From Peribolospora baueri (Eukaryota; Basidiomycota; Peribolosporomycetes; Peribolosporales; Peribolosporaceae), in contig JAMDHS010000001.1 in NCBI GenBank assembly GCA_029717555.1, positions 186,001 to 250,000 on the forward strand: 64,000 nucleotides of DNA. Direction: 5' to 3'. Numbering within the stretch: the first letter of the stretch is position 1; every line of letters begins with the position of its first letter. Below are positions 14,889-25,822 of the stretch, piece after piece. The position numbers and the translations under genes were made by a program. A model generated the notes under the pieces. The model worked only from the letters and a program-made list of their open reading frames with translations, had not been told where the DNA came from and did not search any database.

Positions 14889-16539
14889 ATGCCTGCCAAG
14901 GTCGCCGTCGTCATCTACTCCACCTGGGGCCACGGTGCGTCTGCGCATGGGCATTACGACCACTCCTCTCCTTCTTCGGCCAACGAGCGTTTTGCTTCAT
15001 CATTGACATCCTCTTCCCCTGCCCCCCCTCGCTGCGAATCCAAATAGTTGCGCAGCTCGTGCAAAAAGCTGAAAAGGGCCTCGAGTCAGCTGGCGTGGAG
15101 TACAAGGGCTTCAAGTTCCCTGAGACCCTCGCCGCGGACGTGCTTGAGAAGATGCACGCCGCTCCGCCGCTTGATTTGCCCGAGGTCACCCCTGACGCTC
15201 TCAAGGTGAGTGGGGGGCGAGGTGGGCGCCGTAGCCCTCGCGATGGCACTTTGATTGTGTCAGAGCTCCGGAGAGGTGTTCGTATCCTACGCGTGGAAGG
15301 AGGGCCTCCGCTTGTGTATACATGAGCGAGGCTGCGCGTTGTGTGCATTATGAAGACCCGTGTGCACCGACATCGTTACAATTGTGTTCCTTCGCTTTTT
15401 GCGGCCCATAATCGGCGACACAGGAGTTTGACGGCTTCTTCTTTGCTTGTGAGAAAAACGATTTTCTTTGCATTTCTGCACCTCGACACCACCTTTCTCC
15501 ATCTCTGTCCGTTCCGCACCAACGCCACTGCTTTTCTCCGCTTTCCACAACTACCAATCAGTCCCCACCCGGTACGGTCGAGCACCTGCTCAAGTGTCCG
15601 CCTTCTTCGATGCCACTGGCGGCATCTGGGCCTCCGGCGCGTACGTGGGAAAGATGGCCACTGTGATGACTAGCACCGCTGGCCAGCACGGCGGCCAGGA
15701 GACCACTGCTCGTGAGCTCATGTCTGCCCTTTTCTCCGTTCGACGCTCCTCTGGATAACTCATTGTCCGTTTATTTTGACTGCATTTCGTCCTCTCTCTT
15801 ATTCCATCTCAGTGACCACAATTCCATGGTGCGCCCACCAAGGCGTCATGTACGTCCCCATGGGCTACGGCCACCCTAGCATAGTCGACACGGACGAGAT
15901 CCTGGGAAGCAGCGCTTACGGTGCTGCCACGCTGGCTGTGAGTGGGATGATGGCTGGCGCGGTGTGACGTGGATGGAAGGACGGCTCGCTTTGGTTGCAT
16001 CAACAACGGGCTCATGGTCGTTCGAGCCGGTCCTGTCTTCGGTCGTTTGTTTCCTTCTTTCATCCCCTGTTGCCGCCGTCGTCGCTCACGCTTTACGCAA
16101 TACTTCTAGGGTGTCGACGGCTCCCGTCAGCCTACGGACAAGGAGTTCTCCATTGCGGAGTTCCACGTAAGCTTCCCCTCCCTTCTCTTTTGCACCGTCT
16201 TTCCATCTTGGCCATGCCTCAGTGCAATAATCTCGTTTCTCTTTCTTCCGGTTCTGACGAAAAATTCTCTTGTCTCGAATTCCATTTCCACCAAAGGGCT
16301 CCATGTTTGGCAAGGTCGTCTTCCAGTACGTCGCCGGCGGAGAAGTCCTTGCCAACGGAACCACGACGGCCACCACCACCCTTGGCAGCGTTGACAACGG
16401 CGCGGCCAAGAAGGAAGAGCCGGCAAAGAAGAACGAGGAGGAGAGCGCGAAGAAGACGGAGGCTGCGAAGAAGGAGCAGAAGAAGGGCGGACTCTTCAGC
16501 TGCTGTACCAGTGGCGCGGCGAAGAACGTTCAGGACTGA
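14889..16539 (+). CDS. NAD(P)H:quinone oxidoreductase, WrbA/Pst2 flavodoxin-like family
   Basis: These FMN enzymes reduce quinones by two electrons and protect against oxidative stress. The first exon is [15 protein letters not shown], the flavodoxin phosphate loop, followed by [20 protein letters not shown]. Spliced exons give [39 protein letters not shown] and [13 protein letters not shown], all WrbA signatures. Further exons give [33 protein letters not shown] and [15 protein letters not shown]. The usual domain ends there. This protein goes on with about 60 residues: a Thr-rich stretch, a Lys/Glu/Ala helix-like segment and a final [10 protein letters not shown] near the end. A Cys pair at the C-terminus is known in the fungal Pst2/Ycp4 group and suggests membrane attachment by lipidation. 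Seven exons were read; start 14889 and stop 16539 are checked. Confidence 0.92.
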
Positions 16540-17066
16540 CAAGCCGTGCGCTCCATGAGAGCTGGCTGACCTACGACTTTGCTGCTCAGCTATCCTTTTT
16601 TTTTCGCTTTGATCATGTACCTATCTCTTCGTCCCCGCTTCGCGCAGTTGCTCTTCTGCTCCCACAATCCCCTTCTCTTCTTGAACCCCTCTTTACCCCT
16701 CTTACCTTTGTTCCCCCGTGGCTCTTCCCTTGTCCATCCCTTCTAATACGGTACGATCGGCGGTCTATAGTCTAGAATGCCTCAGCAGTGCTCGACTGCC
16801 CATCTAGAGAAGTATGTTATTTGCGAAGGCGTACGCTATCTACCGGTGGCTACGGAGGTCGTGTGACAATCCGTCATGACGTTATCGAGTCGAGTCTTGC
16901 GAGTCGTGAAGAAGACGTAACGCGGGGACAAAAGCGACTGCGGCTCGAGCCATATCTGCGTGTTGCCCTTCCTCTCTCTTCCATTCCCCTCCACTCCACC
17001 TCTTCCCGTCTCCCATCTCCTTCTCCTGCTCCTCCACGCCGCTCAAACTAAGGCCCCGTCGCGTCC
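16540..17066. other. intergenic, tandem genes
   Basis: The spacer between the quinone oxidoreductase stop and the S49 peptidase start holds a pyrimidine-rich stretch (about 16590-16740, with an 8-T run) that fits a 3' UTR. A second C/T-rich stretch (about 16960-17040) fits the leader of the next gene. No coding region is supported. Confidence 0.5.
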
Positions 17067-20000
17067 ATGCCCAAGCCTTGCCCAGGCCAAGCAGGTAGCG
17101 GAGGCGGAGGCGGCCCATCGGCCCCGCCAGAGCCTCCGCCGCCGAACCAGGCCGGGAGCGGGAGCGCTCCTGCCGAGGGCGTCCAAGCAAAGCTGCACGC
17201 ATGGTTCCCCAAATACGGTCCCAAGGCCACGGCGCAGTATATTCGATGGAGGGCCTCGCGCTCGTATGGGTACATGTCCGCCGGTTGGGCTCGACGCCGC
17301 CCGATCGCCTTCTTCACCTTGCTCGCTTACGGCGGCGTTCAGTACTGGGCTTACACCCGGCAGACGATGCTCAGGGATCATATCCACGACAAGACATATT
17401 TGCACTGGAAGATTCATGAAGGTGAGTCTGTCTAGCGCGGGATGGCGCTGAGCGCAAGTCGGGCGGAACATGCTCGAGAAGGCGACGGGGATGGATAGCT
17501 GCGCATCACAGATGATTTGCAGCGTCTTAAAAGAGTCGAACGTCCTCGTGAACCCACTCCTTCTGCCCTTCTTTCGCCCTAGGCTCCATCGTCGAATCCC
17601 GCGGTCGAACCTCCGCCCTCAGTGCATTCTTCCTTGGCTCTCCCCACAGCGGTGAGGATCCTCCTCGCGTCATGGAGCTCTTCGAGGTGCTCCGAGCGCT
17701 CAAGTGGGCCGAGGTGAGTTCGTGGTCTAAGCCCGTGTTCCGTTATCAACGTAGTCACCTCCTTTGTCCTCCCTCACCGCCAGCGCGACGATCGGATCGC
17801 CGGCCTCTTCGCCGACTTCTCCTCCCTTCACGTCCCCTCCTCCGTCCACCCCGAGCCTCTCGGCCTGGCGCAGATCGAGGAGCTAGTGCAGGCGATCCAC
17901 GAGTTCAGGTTGGCGAAGAGAGAGAGATTCGGAGATAAGGCGAGACCTACCATTGCTTGGTCTGATACTTTTGATAGTCAGGGACAATACCTGCTCGCTA
18001 GCGGTGAGTTCGGGTGATCACGCCAGCGGTATATGGCACTGCGCGCCTGTCGCGTGGCATCTGGGCGACATATTCATGCACCATTGGTTTCTCCGCTTGA
18101 CCTTATGCTGTCAGCTTTTGACGAGGTGTGAGTATTGGACGCGCGTTCACATGTCCTACTTCCTCGGGCGCGAAGCCTACGTGATATTCATCAGCCTGCT
18201 GTCTGCTTTCCAAACATGCAGATGGACGCAGCCGACGGGCACGGTCCCTCTCGTAGGCCTCTCCTCCTCCCTGCCCTTCTATAAGCGCCTCCTGAGCTGG
18301 CTCGGAGTGAAGATGCACGCGGAGGCGAGGAAGGAGTACAAGAGTATGGTCTCCCCTTTCACGGAGGAAGAAAGCCTTCCCGAGCCACAGAGAAAGAACC
18401 AGGCTGAGCTTCTCGGAGAGCTCAACAAAGTGTGTTTGGGGCCTTAAGCGAAAGGCAAGATGCGGTGACGCAGTGATGCAGCAAGGCACCTCTCGGCTGA
18501 CATTTCCCCTTCTCTGGCATCGCTCTTAGGGTATGATGTATGCCATCGGCGTAAACAGGTTCCCCGACCTGGACGCCGACGAGGCTGCCGATAAGGTGGA
18601 GCAGTCCTCCAAGACCGGGCCGTTCAATGCAAGGGAAGCGGTCTCTCTGGGTGCGTATGGGCGTCAGATCGCATTGCCAGGATAGTGGCACTGCTGAAGG
18701 CTGCGCGGCGCTCACGAAGGTCCGTCTTGCATGTCCGTCACTTGCGGTATACAGGCCTCTTGACTGGCACGGGCCACAAACGACACCTCATCTCCAGGCT
18801 ACGGGATGGGAACCGTGGCGGTGATCCGGACACCAAATTCCGAACCTTCTATTCCTACGCCAAGGTCGGTGATGTCCTCGCTCGCGGCTCCTTTCTTTCG
18901 GCTGAGCAGACTCGATTGAAGAAGCGATGCTCAAAGTTTCATACGTTCCACTTCGATCCTCTACGCTTCTGGCCGTCACTTCCAGATTAATGAAGTGTCC
19001 GCGGAAAAGACGCTTCTCGATGATGAGGTGGTGGACGTGGGAGGTGAGCTCTTTCTCCGCCTTCGAGGTTCACCGCTGCCTCTGTCGGTTGATTCACCAT
19101 CACCTCACATGCCCGCCGACAGTCGTTTACCTCCTCGGCACCATCGGAAACGCGCCTGGAGAGTTCTCGGCATCTTCCGCCGTCCGAGGTCTCAAGGAGG
19201 CCGGCGAAGATGACAAAGTCAGCGCTGTCATCCTCCGCATCGACTCGGGCGGTGGCGACGTAGTGGCGAGCGAGAGCATCTGGGATGCGGTGAAAAAGGT
19301 GCAAGAGGAGCACGGAAAGCCCGTCGTCGCGTCTTTCGGCAACGCCGCCGCGTCGGGAGGGTACTACGCCGCTGCGGGTGCGGATGCCATCTTGGCTTGC
19401 GAGAGCACCATCACCGGCAGCATCGGCGTCGCTTCTTTGCGACCCACCATCACCAAGCGCTTCTTCGATCGCATCCATCTCTCCGTCCAGTCTTTCTTCA
19501 CTGGCTCGACCGCCAATTCCCTTTGTGAGCGCCTTTGTTGCCGGTCCATCGGAGGAACCGGGTTTCCTGATGTCCCGGTCCTTTTTCCTTCCTTCTCTCC
19601 CCTTGTCGTCCGCAGTGCACGAGCTCAAAGGCGAGCAACTAGAGCGTCAGCGCAAGCAGATTGACGATATCTACGACGACTTCCTGCGCAAGGTCAGCGA
19701 AGGACGCAAGATGTCGTACGACGCTCTGGAGTCGCTCGCTGGCGGCCGCGTTTTCACGGGCCTGACCGCTTGGATGCTCACACACAAAGACGTGGGCGTG
19801 AAGATTCCCAAGGCGACGCCGGCTTGGAGCGAGACGCTGGAGGAGGTGGAGCGAGGCCAGGCGAGAATGGAGAGTGCGGAAGGGGAGAGCACTTGGACGA
19901 TCGTCAAGCCGTCTGACGGCGGGGTTGAGACGAAGAGTAGTGCCCGGGAAGGGAAGGCCAAGGAGAGCAGCAAGGAGACGAGTAAGAAGGGTAAAAAGGC

Positions 20001-21065
20001 GTCCGAGGTCGTCGTGCCGTCCGGCTCCGGCGGAGGCGAGTCCGGGGACATGGTCGTGTCAAGCCCGTCAGATCAAGCCGATTCAAGGCGGTCATCTGTG
20101 GCCCCCGGCGCAGTGGCGTCCTCCTCGACGTCGGCGTCGGTGTCGAGTCCCTCGGAATCTGCCTCCTCTGACGGTTCTACCACCATCACGAAGACACGTT
20201 CTGTCGCGCCGTCGGCTGTTGCCGCCGCGGAAGAGGAAGGTCCGCCCAAGGAAGTCATCATCTCAGACGTTTCCGTCGAGAGGGATGAGGCCGAGCTAGA
20301 GGAGGTGACGGGCCCGTACGGGCGCGGACTGGTCGACATGATCGGCGGGATTTGGGACGCCGCTCTTTTCGCGACGGACTTGTGGATCCGCAAGGAGGTG
20401 CGTTCACATCTCCCGCCTCTACTCTTCCTCTCTGAACTGGTCCCCTTCCCACTTTACGTCCGTTTCGCTCACCGAGCGCCTCTTGTGGGACACCTGTCGC
20501 CGACCCATTGTCTGTACGACACCCAGGTCGATCGCATGGTGACGAAAGAAAACATGACGCTTGAGCAAGCGCGGGAGAACATTCTTCCGGGCTGCAAGCG
20601 CAGCGTGCAGGACGACGGCCGACTCGTCCTCGAGGCGGATTTGCGGCTCGTTCGGTATCCCAAGCAGAAGACTGTTTGGGAGGTGCTCAAGGTGAGTAGA
20701 GCGCGCGAGCCTACGGAGGGAAGGCAAGGCGGCTTTTTGGGCGGAACAGGCATCATCTACCTTCCTTTGCACTTATTCATTCCTTCGCACCCTCGCCGCC
20801 GCATCGTCGACAGGGCTTGAACGAAGCGGGCGACAGACCAGACGTCTCCATCCCCACCTATTTCAAAGCGCTCCTGGCATCGTGGGCGATCCGGACGGCG
20901 CTCCACGCCCTTGCGAGCGGAGAACCATCCTTGTTCGGCGACGTGACCGACTTTGCCGATGCCAGCGGCCTGCTAGTCGGCGGTAAGACGGGATCCGGGG
21001 CATGGATTGGGAGGCATCCGAGTTCGCGGATGAGGGCTGAGATGCCTGCGTGGAGCATGCGGTGA
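17067..21065 (+). CDS. SppA-type peptidase (protease IV, family S49), full-length two-domain form
   Basis: SppA of bacteria and plant chloroplasts is a membrane-bound Ser/Lys protease that degrades cleaved signal peptides and membrane proteins. The first exon has a Gly/Pro-rich start, then RRRPIAFFTLLAYGGVQYWA, a possible membrane segment. The N-domain has SDTFDSQGQYLLAS and, after a 13-nt exon (18115-18127), FDEVWTQPTGTVPLVGL and EYKSMVSPFTEEE. The Lys in that YKS matches the catalytic Lys of E. coli SppA. The C-domain has VVYLLGTIGNAPGE, AVILRIDSGGGDVVASE and NAAASGGYYAAAGADAI (nucleophile Ser in ASGGYY), then STITGSIGV and GRVFTG. So the tandem 67K architecture and both catalytic residues are present. 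An extra tail of several hundred residues follows: Ser/Lys-rich linker, LVDMIGGIWDAALFATDLWI, then a helical region with no family I know. About 900 residues in a dozen or more exons. The organelle is not shown; mitochondrion is a guess. Confidence 0.9.
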
Positions 21066-21373
21066 ACGAGCCGGGCCGAGTGGATGCAATAGAAGGCTGG
21101 AACGGCGGCTGATGCAGGCGAGGAACCCTTCATGTACCCGACACGCCGTGAACGTGGGTCGGAACACTGCTTGCTTTGTCGCGAAAAAAAAAAATAAACA
21201 AAGCAAAGCAAACGACAGCGGGTCATGCCGTCGAACACGCTTAGGTGGGGGAAAGTCGAGCTAGGTATAGACTCGATCGAACGAACGTCGAACATCTGCC
21301 CATTCGAAACGGAAAAGTTCAACAGAAAGCGATGGATGCATTGACGGTGGGGGGCGGAACATCTATGCACACA

Positions 21374-22714
21374 TCACGCGGCCGCCGCGACCTTGACCTG
21401 CCGAATCCTTTCCTGCTCGTTCTCGGCTCTTTCCCAGCCCGCCGCGGCGCCGTCACCATGGGACTGTTGTGACGGAGAGTCGACGCCCAACTCGGCCGAG
21501 GCTCGTTCCGCCGCTTGCTTCACGACCTCGGACAAGGAGGAGGGCAGGAGGGGCAGGTAGGGGAGCACTCGGGAGAGGAAGAAGAGGTGAGAGAGGTGGC
21601 CGCCCTGGGGGGGAGCCGAGGACACGAATGAAAGGAACGAGTATGTGAGCGCGCTTCAATATCGACGAGCCTGTCCGTATTCTTGGAAGGAGCCATGTCG
21701 TCGGGAAACGACCGCCGATAACCAGAGTGGTAAACATAGGGACGGACAGACTTACATGCTGATGAAACACCGCTCCTACCATTGCCTCCACCATCCTACC
21801 CCGTATCTTAAACAGCCCGCTCCTTCGATCCACGTGTCCGGCCTCCCTGACGGCCGGAGTCCACCGCATGACCTTCTCGAGCGCCAACGCCTCTCCCACG
21901 CTATCGCCTAGCACGTCCGTGTCGAGGGACTTGCGAACCATGTGAGCGATGTTGGGTGTCCGCGGGGAGAAAACAGAATCGGGTGATCGTGCGAGATGAG
22001 TGTAGAGGAAGAGAGTCAGATACGAATCGAGCACTCTCCGGCCTGCAGCAAGGCAAGGAAAAGGAAGAATGCGTAAGTCAGTTTCGCTTTGGATTGCATT
22101 GCGACGTTTCGCAGCCATCACGCGGCTTGTCCATTGTCAACGAAGCGACTTGTGTCCTCGTGGGATGAACCTGCAGATCACTCACCCAAGAAAGACAGCC
22201 GTCGGTTGTGATTCGCTCCGAGTGTCATAGCCTCCCAGGCACTCCGATCCGTGACCATCTGCTGAGCGACGTCACGCGACAAGCGCAGGGTAGGTAGGGT
22301 CATGCTGAGGTAGTCATCCAGTTCAGCGTCGGTGCAGGTCATCGCGTGGGGTGGCCGGGAAGGGCGAAGGGGCGATTGAGCCCAGGTGGACTGGTGTCCG
22401 TCCTGAGAGACGGATGTGGTGGTGAATTGCCGCATCGCTGGGATCGGCGCAGGAAAGGAGCGAGGGGCGTGTGAGGCTGCTCGCATCGTCACCGATCCTG
22501 CAGGGACAAAGAATGCAGTGGAAGCGGACGGGAGGGCGTCAAACGATAAGCTATGGGCTACTCCTGATAGTCCGCAAAGAAGAAACAGCAACTCACCTCC
22601 TTTCTGCTCCAGTCTCCCAGCCGTCACTCCTGCCCGCTGGCTTGCTACAGCCGTCGCTGTCCTCGAGCAGCCAGCGGCCGCTGCGAGCGCCCTAGCACCG
22701 GTAAGAGAGAGCAT
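21374..22714 (-). CDS. RNase III-like mitochondrial large-subunit protein, mL57 (MRPL15) type
   Basis: mL57 is a structural mitoribosome protein built on a catalytically dead RNase III fold. It starts at 22714 with MLSLTGARALAAAAGCSRTA, a clear mitochondrial presequence. Exon 2 adds MRQFTTTSVS and the fold begins at DDYLSMTLPTLRLSRDVAQQ. NHNRRLSFLG|RRVLDSYLTLF replaces the active signature NERLEFLGDAVL, so the acidic metal ligands are absent. RMVEAMVGAVFHQHGGHLSH matches the second RNase III helix. No double-stranded RNA-binding domain follows, which favours mL57 over mL44. The tail is Ala/Glu-rich and stops at 21374. There are four or so exons. The nearest alternative is another RNase III-like mitoribosomal protein. 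Confidence 0.75.
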
Positions 22715-23103
22715 GAGGAAGCAGACGGAATTTTTGCTCGTATTTCGCCGGGGGTGAGACGGAGTGCGAGGTGTGCTGGGCAAGACGAGCAGGATGACGA
22801 TGGCGATGACCGACAGAGCCAAGTCAAGTCGGGCGAGAAGAATCGCAAGCCGGCTCAAATTTTGCCTTGAACGGGAGACTCAAATGATGCACGTGACCTT
22901 TATATTCTGCACGTGACCATTTCGCCTATTCTAATATCCCTCGTATTCTGTCTGGCGCGCATTTTCCTTGCCGTTGAAAATCCGCTCGCCTCGTCGCCAT
23001 CGTCGTCGACGCAAGCTTCGCTCGCTCGCCACTCCTTCTTCCACTTCACTAAAAGCAAAAGCGAAGAGAAAAAGCGATCCTCACCCTCGCTCGCACCCTC
23101 AAT
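22715..23103. promoter_or_regulatory. divergent intergenic region, mL57 / eIF3g
   Basis: A 389-bp spacer between divergent starts of a mitoribosomal protein and a translation factor. It contains a repeated gcacgtgac word at about 22891 and 22911, an E-box-like CACGTG in duplicate 20 bases apart, which could be a binding site for a bHLH factor. Near 23050-23100 it becomes purine-rich then C-rich before the eIF3g start. Confidence 0.45.
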
Positions 23104-24587
23104 ATGGCCATCGCTGATCCGTGAGTGCACCGCCGTCTTGTGTTAGACCCCGTGTACCGACGGCAACGACGGCAGCGACGGTGGCGGCGCGCGTGCACGT
23201 CCTTGGTGCTCATCAATCGCCTCTCTCTTCGCCTCGTCTCCGTGCGCACAGATTGAACAAGACGTCGTGGGCGGACGACATTGACGAGGCGGGTAAGTAG
23301 ACTACATTCCACTTTTCTCCGGTGTGCTCTCAACGACACCCTGACCGCCCGTACCCTTTCCCTCGCATCGTAGACGCCCCCCGGATTGAGGAGTATGACG
23401 AGCCGAACGGGGTCAAGGTCATTGTCGAGTACAGGACAAACGCTAGTGGCAAGAAAGTCAAAGTGGGTGCATCGCTCGAGCCTTCGTCTTGGCCTCTCGC
23501 ACTTTGGCAGGCGAGCTTGATGACTGGTGCTCATTATCAATCTTAGCCACGTTGCACACTTTCATGCTTTGCATCTCCTCATCGCCAATCCGATTTCTGT
23601 GCTTCGGCGTAACGTTGCGCCTCACCTTGAACGTTCATCAGATCACGCGCCGCATCCGCCGCACATTGACCAAGTCTCGAGTGAACCACGTCGTGGCTGA
23701 ACGCAAGGCCTGGGTCAAGTTCGGTGCGGAGAAGAGTAAGAAAGCCGGACCTGATCTCGCTACCACCACTATCGCGGAGAACATTCAGCTCAAGGTCAGC
23801 GCGGGCAATGTGCAGGTGCGTCTTTCGTCTCTTATAGCAAGAATATGCTGGTATTGAGTGACCCAAGATGCTCACCAAGCTCTACCCTGACACTCTCAAT
23901 CCAGGCCAACGCCCAAAATGAAGCAGAAGAGGACTCAATGCTCAAGGCGAAGCTGGGCAGCAAAAAGATTCTGTGTCGACTGTGCAAGGGCGACCACTTC
24001 ACGTCGAAATGCCCTTACAGGGACACGCTCGAGCCTCTCCAGGGTTCCCTCGGCGCCGACACGCCGGACGCCGACGGCACCCAGACGCCCGTCGGTGGCG
24101 CCGCCTCCGAGCTCACCAACCCGGCCAACCCGGCTGTGGCTGCGGCCGGCTCTGGCAAGTACGTGCCGCCTTCCTTGCGAGGTGGCGCCAGGGGCGCCGG
24201 CGAGACCATGTTCGGCCCCGGCGGCGCGAGGAGCAGGGACGAGTTCCCGACGCTGCTCGTTACCAACCTCACCCCGGAGGCGGAGGACGACGACCTGCGC
24301 GACCTGTTCTCGCGCTTTGGCCGCGTCATGCGGGTGTATATCGGTCGGGACAGGGAGACCGGCGCTTGCAAGGGGTACGCGTTTGTCAGCTTTGAGGACC
24401 GCCATACGGCGGACCAGGCGAGGATGAAGGTGAACGGCATGGGTGAGTGTGCGGCCATCGTCTGCGTCTGCTTCTTTCTTTCGCTTCCTTCTGACAGCCT
24501 TCCTCACTTTCTTGTTCAGGTTACGACAACCTCATTCTTAGCTGCCAGTGGTCCCAGCCTCGCGGCGAGCGTGCCGACCGCGGATAA
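23104..24587 (+). CDS. TIF35: translation initiation factor eIF3 subunit g (TIF35)
   Basis: eIF3g is an RNA-binding subunit of eIF3 and contacts mRNA near the 40S entry channel during scanning. The first exon encodes only MAIADP; then LNKTSWADDIDEA, PRIEEYDEPNGVKVIVEYRT and RRIRRTLTKSRVNHVVAERK, the conserved N-terminal eIF3g domain. A CCHC-like knuckle follows: ILCRLCKGDHFTSKCPY. After a Gly/Ala/Pro linker ending in GKYVPPSLRGG, the RRM has RNP2 LLVTNL and RNP1 KGYAFVSF. The last exon is GYDNLILSCQWSQPRGERAD, ending in TAA at 24587. Seven or so exons; all family landmarks are present and intact. Confidence 0.95.
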
Positions 24588-25822
24588 GCATCGCAAGCGC
24601 GAGTCCTCACGAGGTTCGCTTGACGCTGGCCTCGCCGTTTCGGCGTGTGTATATTCCCGTCTCTCCCTCGCTCGTTCGCGTGCGCCCTTTTTCTCTATAC
24701 TCCCTTTTCACCCGAGTTTTCGCCATTTCGAGCCGGCTGGGCGGGATGTGCGGCGCCCCAGGCGAGTTATGCCATGTCGCCGCCCCTGCTTTCGCCGATG
24801 TCACCGTCCCATCATGTGTCATGCATCGCCTTTATTCATCCCATTTGCTCTTGCCCACTTGGGATCGTGAGGAAGAGATGAGACTCGTCGTCGCGTGTGG
24901 AGATGCTCCGGAAGAGGATGGCGCCCGCGCACTTTCGTCCGTGGGTCAGGTATCCCCCCGCCCCACTTCAACATCTGAACCAAAATCGTGCCGTTTGAAG
25001 TCTTCTACTGATCTGATCTGCCCGCCCTGTGCGCACAACGCCTCGGGTCCATGGCCCTGTCGTTCCGCCGCCAAACACAAAGCCCCCGCGGCGTTCTCTC
25101 TTTCTGTTGACAGCGACGTCTTTCTTCGTCCGCACTAAACGTCCCCCATAATCTCGACTGCCACCCCCAAACCGAGACGAGACATGGGAGATATAGATAG
25201 ATGCTTGGATAAAGTTGCTTACCCTCGCTAGCGGCCGTCCCGGCGAACCAAACATGGCATTTTTTTTAAAAAAATTCGCCCGATGATGGAGCGAGTGAGT
25301 GTGAGAGGGACGGACGAGGTTTCAATGGGGATGGATTTGTCGGTGTCATCATCCGTGGCCGCCGCCTCGCGGCCGCTCTCGAAGGCAGCAGCTAAGCTAA
25401 GCTAAGCTACGGTCGGTCGGTCGGTCCGTCAGTTCGTCACGCCTCGCAAGGCTAGGCGGGCCGACGACTTTGGGTTGGTATCTGACGAGGACGGGGGACG
25501 TACAAAGCTGGGCTTGGCCGAGGAACGCACAGGGTAACTAACAATCTCCCCCCTCCTCGCCCCAACCCCCCAACCACGCCCGGAGGCTCGACCGAGTGGA
25601 CGTCGACGACAGAGACTGATACATAACACTACCCTACATACTCGTTTACTCGTACATTCTTGGACGACACCCGTCGACCACAAATCTGAGCCTGATTTCT
25701 GAGCCAAAGCGAGGAGTCAGGAGGATCGAGTGCTGAGTGAGCATGGATGGAGAGAGGACGACGCTTGTGCTGGGGCTGGCACGACGAAGGGGTAAAAAGA
25801 AGGAAATGCGCGGACCGGTCGC
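24588..25822. other. long convergent intergenic region with short repeats
   Basis: This 1.2-kb gap lies between two stop codons. Open frames across 24588-25138 look unlike protein and have no recognisable motif. The gap contains a T-run/A-run palindrome (about 25260-25275), three to four tandem agcta units (about 25390-25408) and a following ggtc tandem (about 25410-25425). I see no RNA gene or transposon ends. It is most simply two 3' UTRs plus spacer. Confidence 0.5.
25390..25426. repeat. adjacent AGCTA and GGTC microsatellites
   Basis: Tandem agcta units are followed directly by tandem ggtc units. Both are short and non-coding, lying between eIF3g and the bHLH gene. Confidence 0.85.

Noticed and set aside
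21374-22714. Active RNase III (Dicer-like or Rnt1-like)
   Set aside because: The acidic catalytic residues of NERLEFLGDAVL are missing and a mitochondrial presequence is present, so a structural mitoribosome protein is preferred.
24548-25138. 196-residue plus-strand frame after eIF3g
   Set aside because: It overlaps the last eIF3g exon in another frame and lacks any motif.
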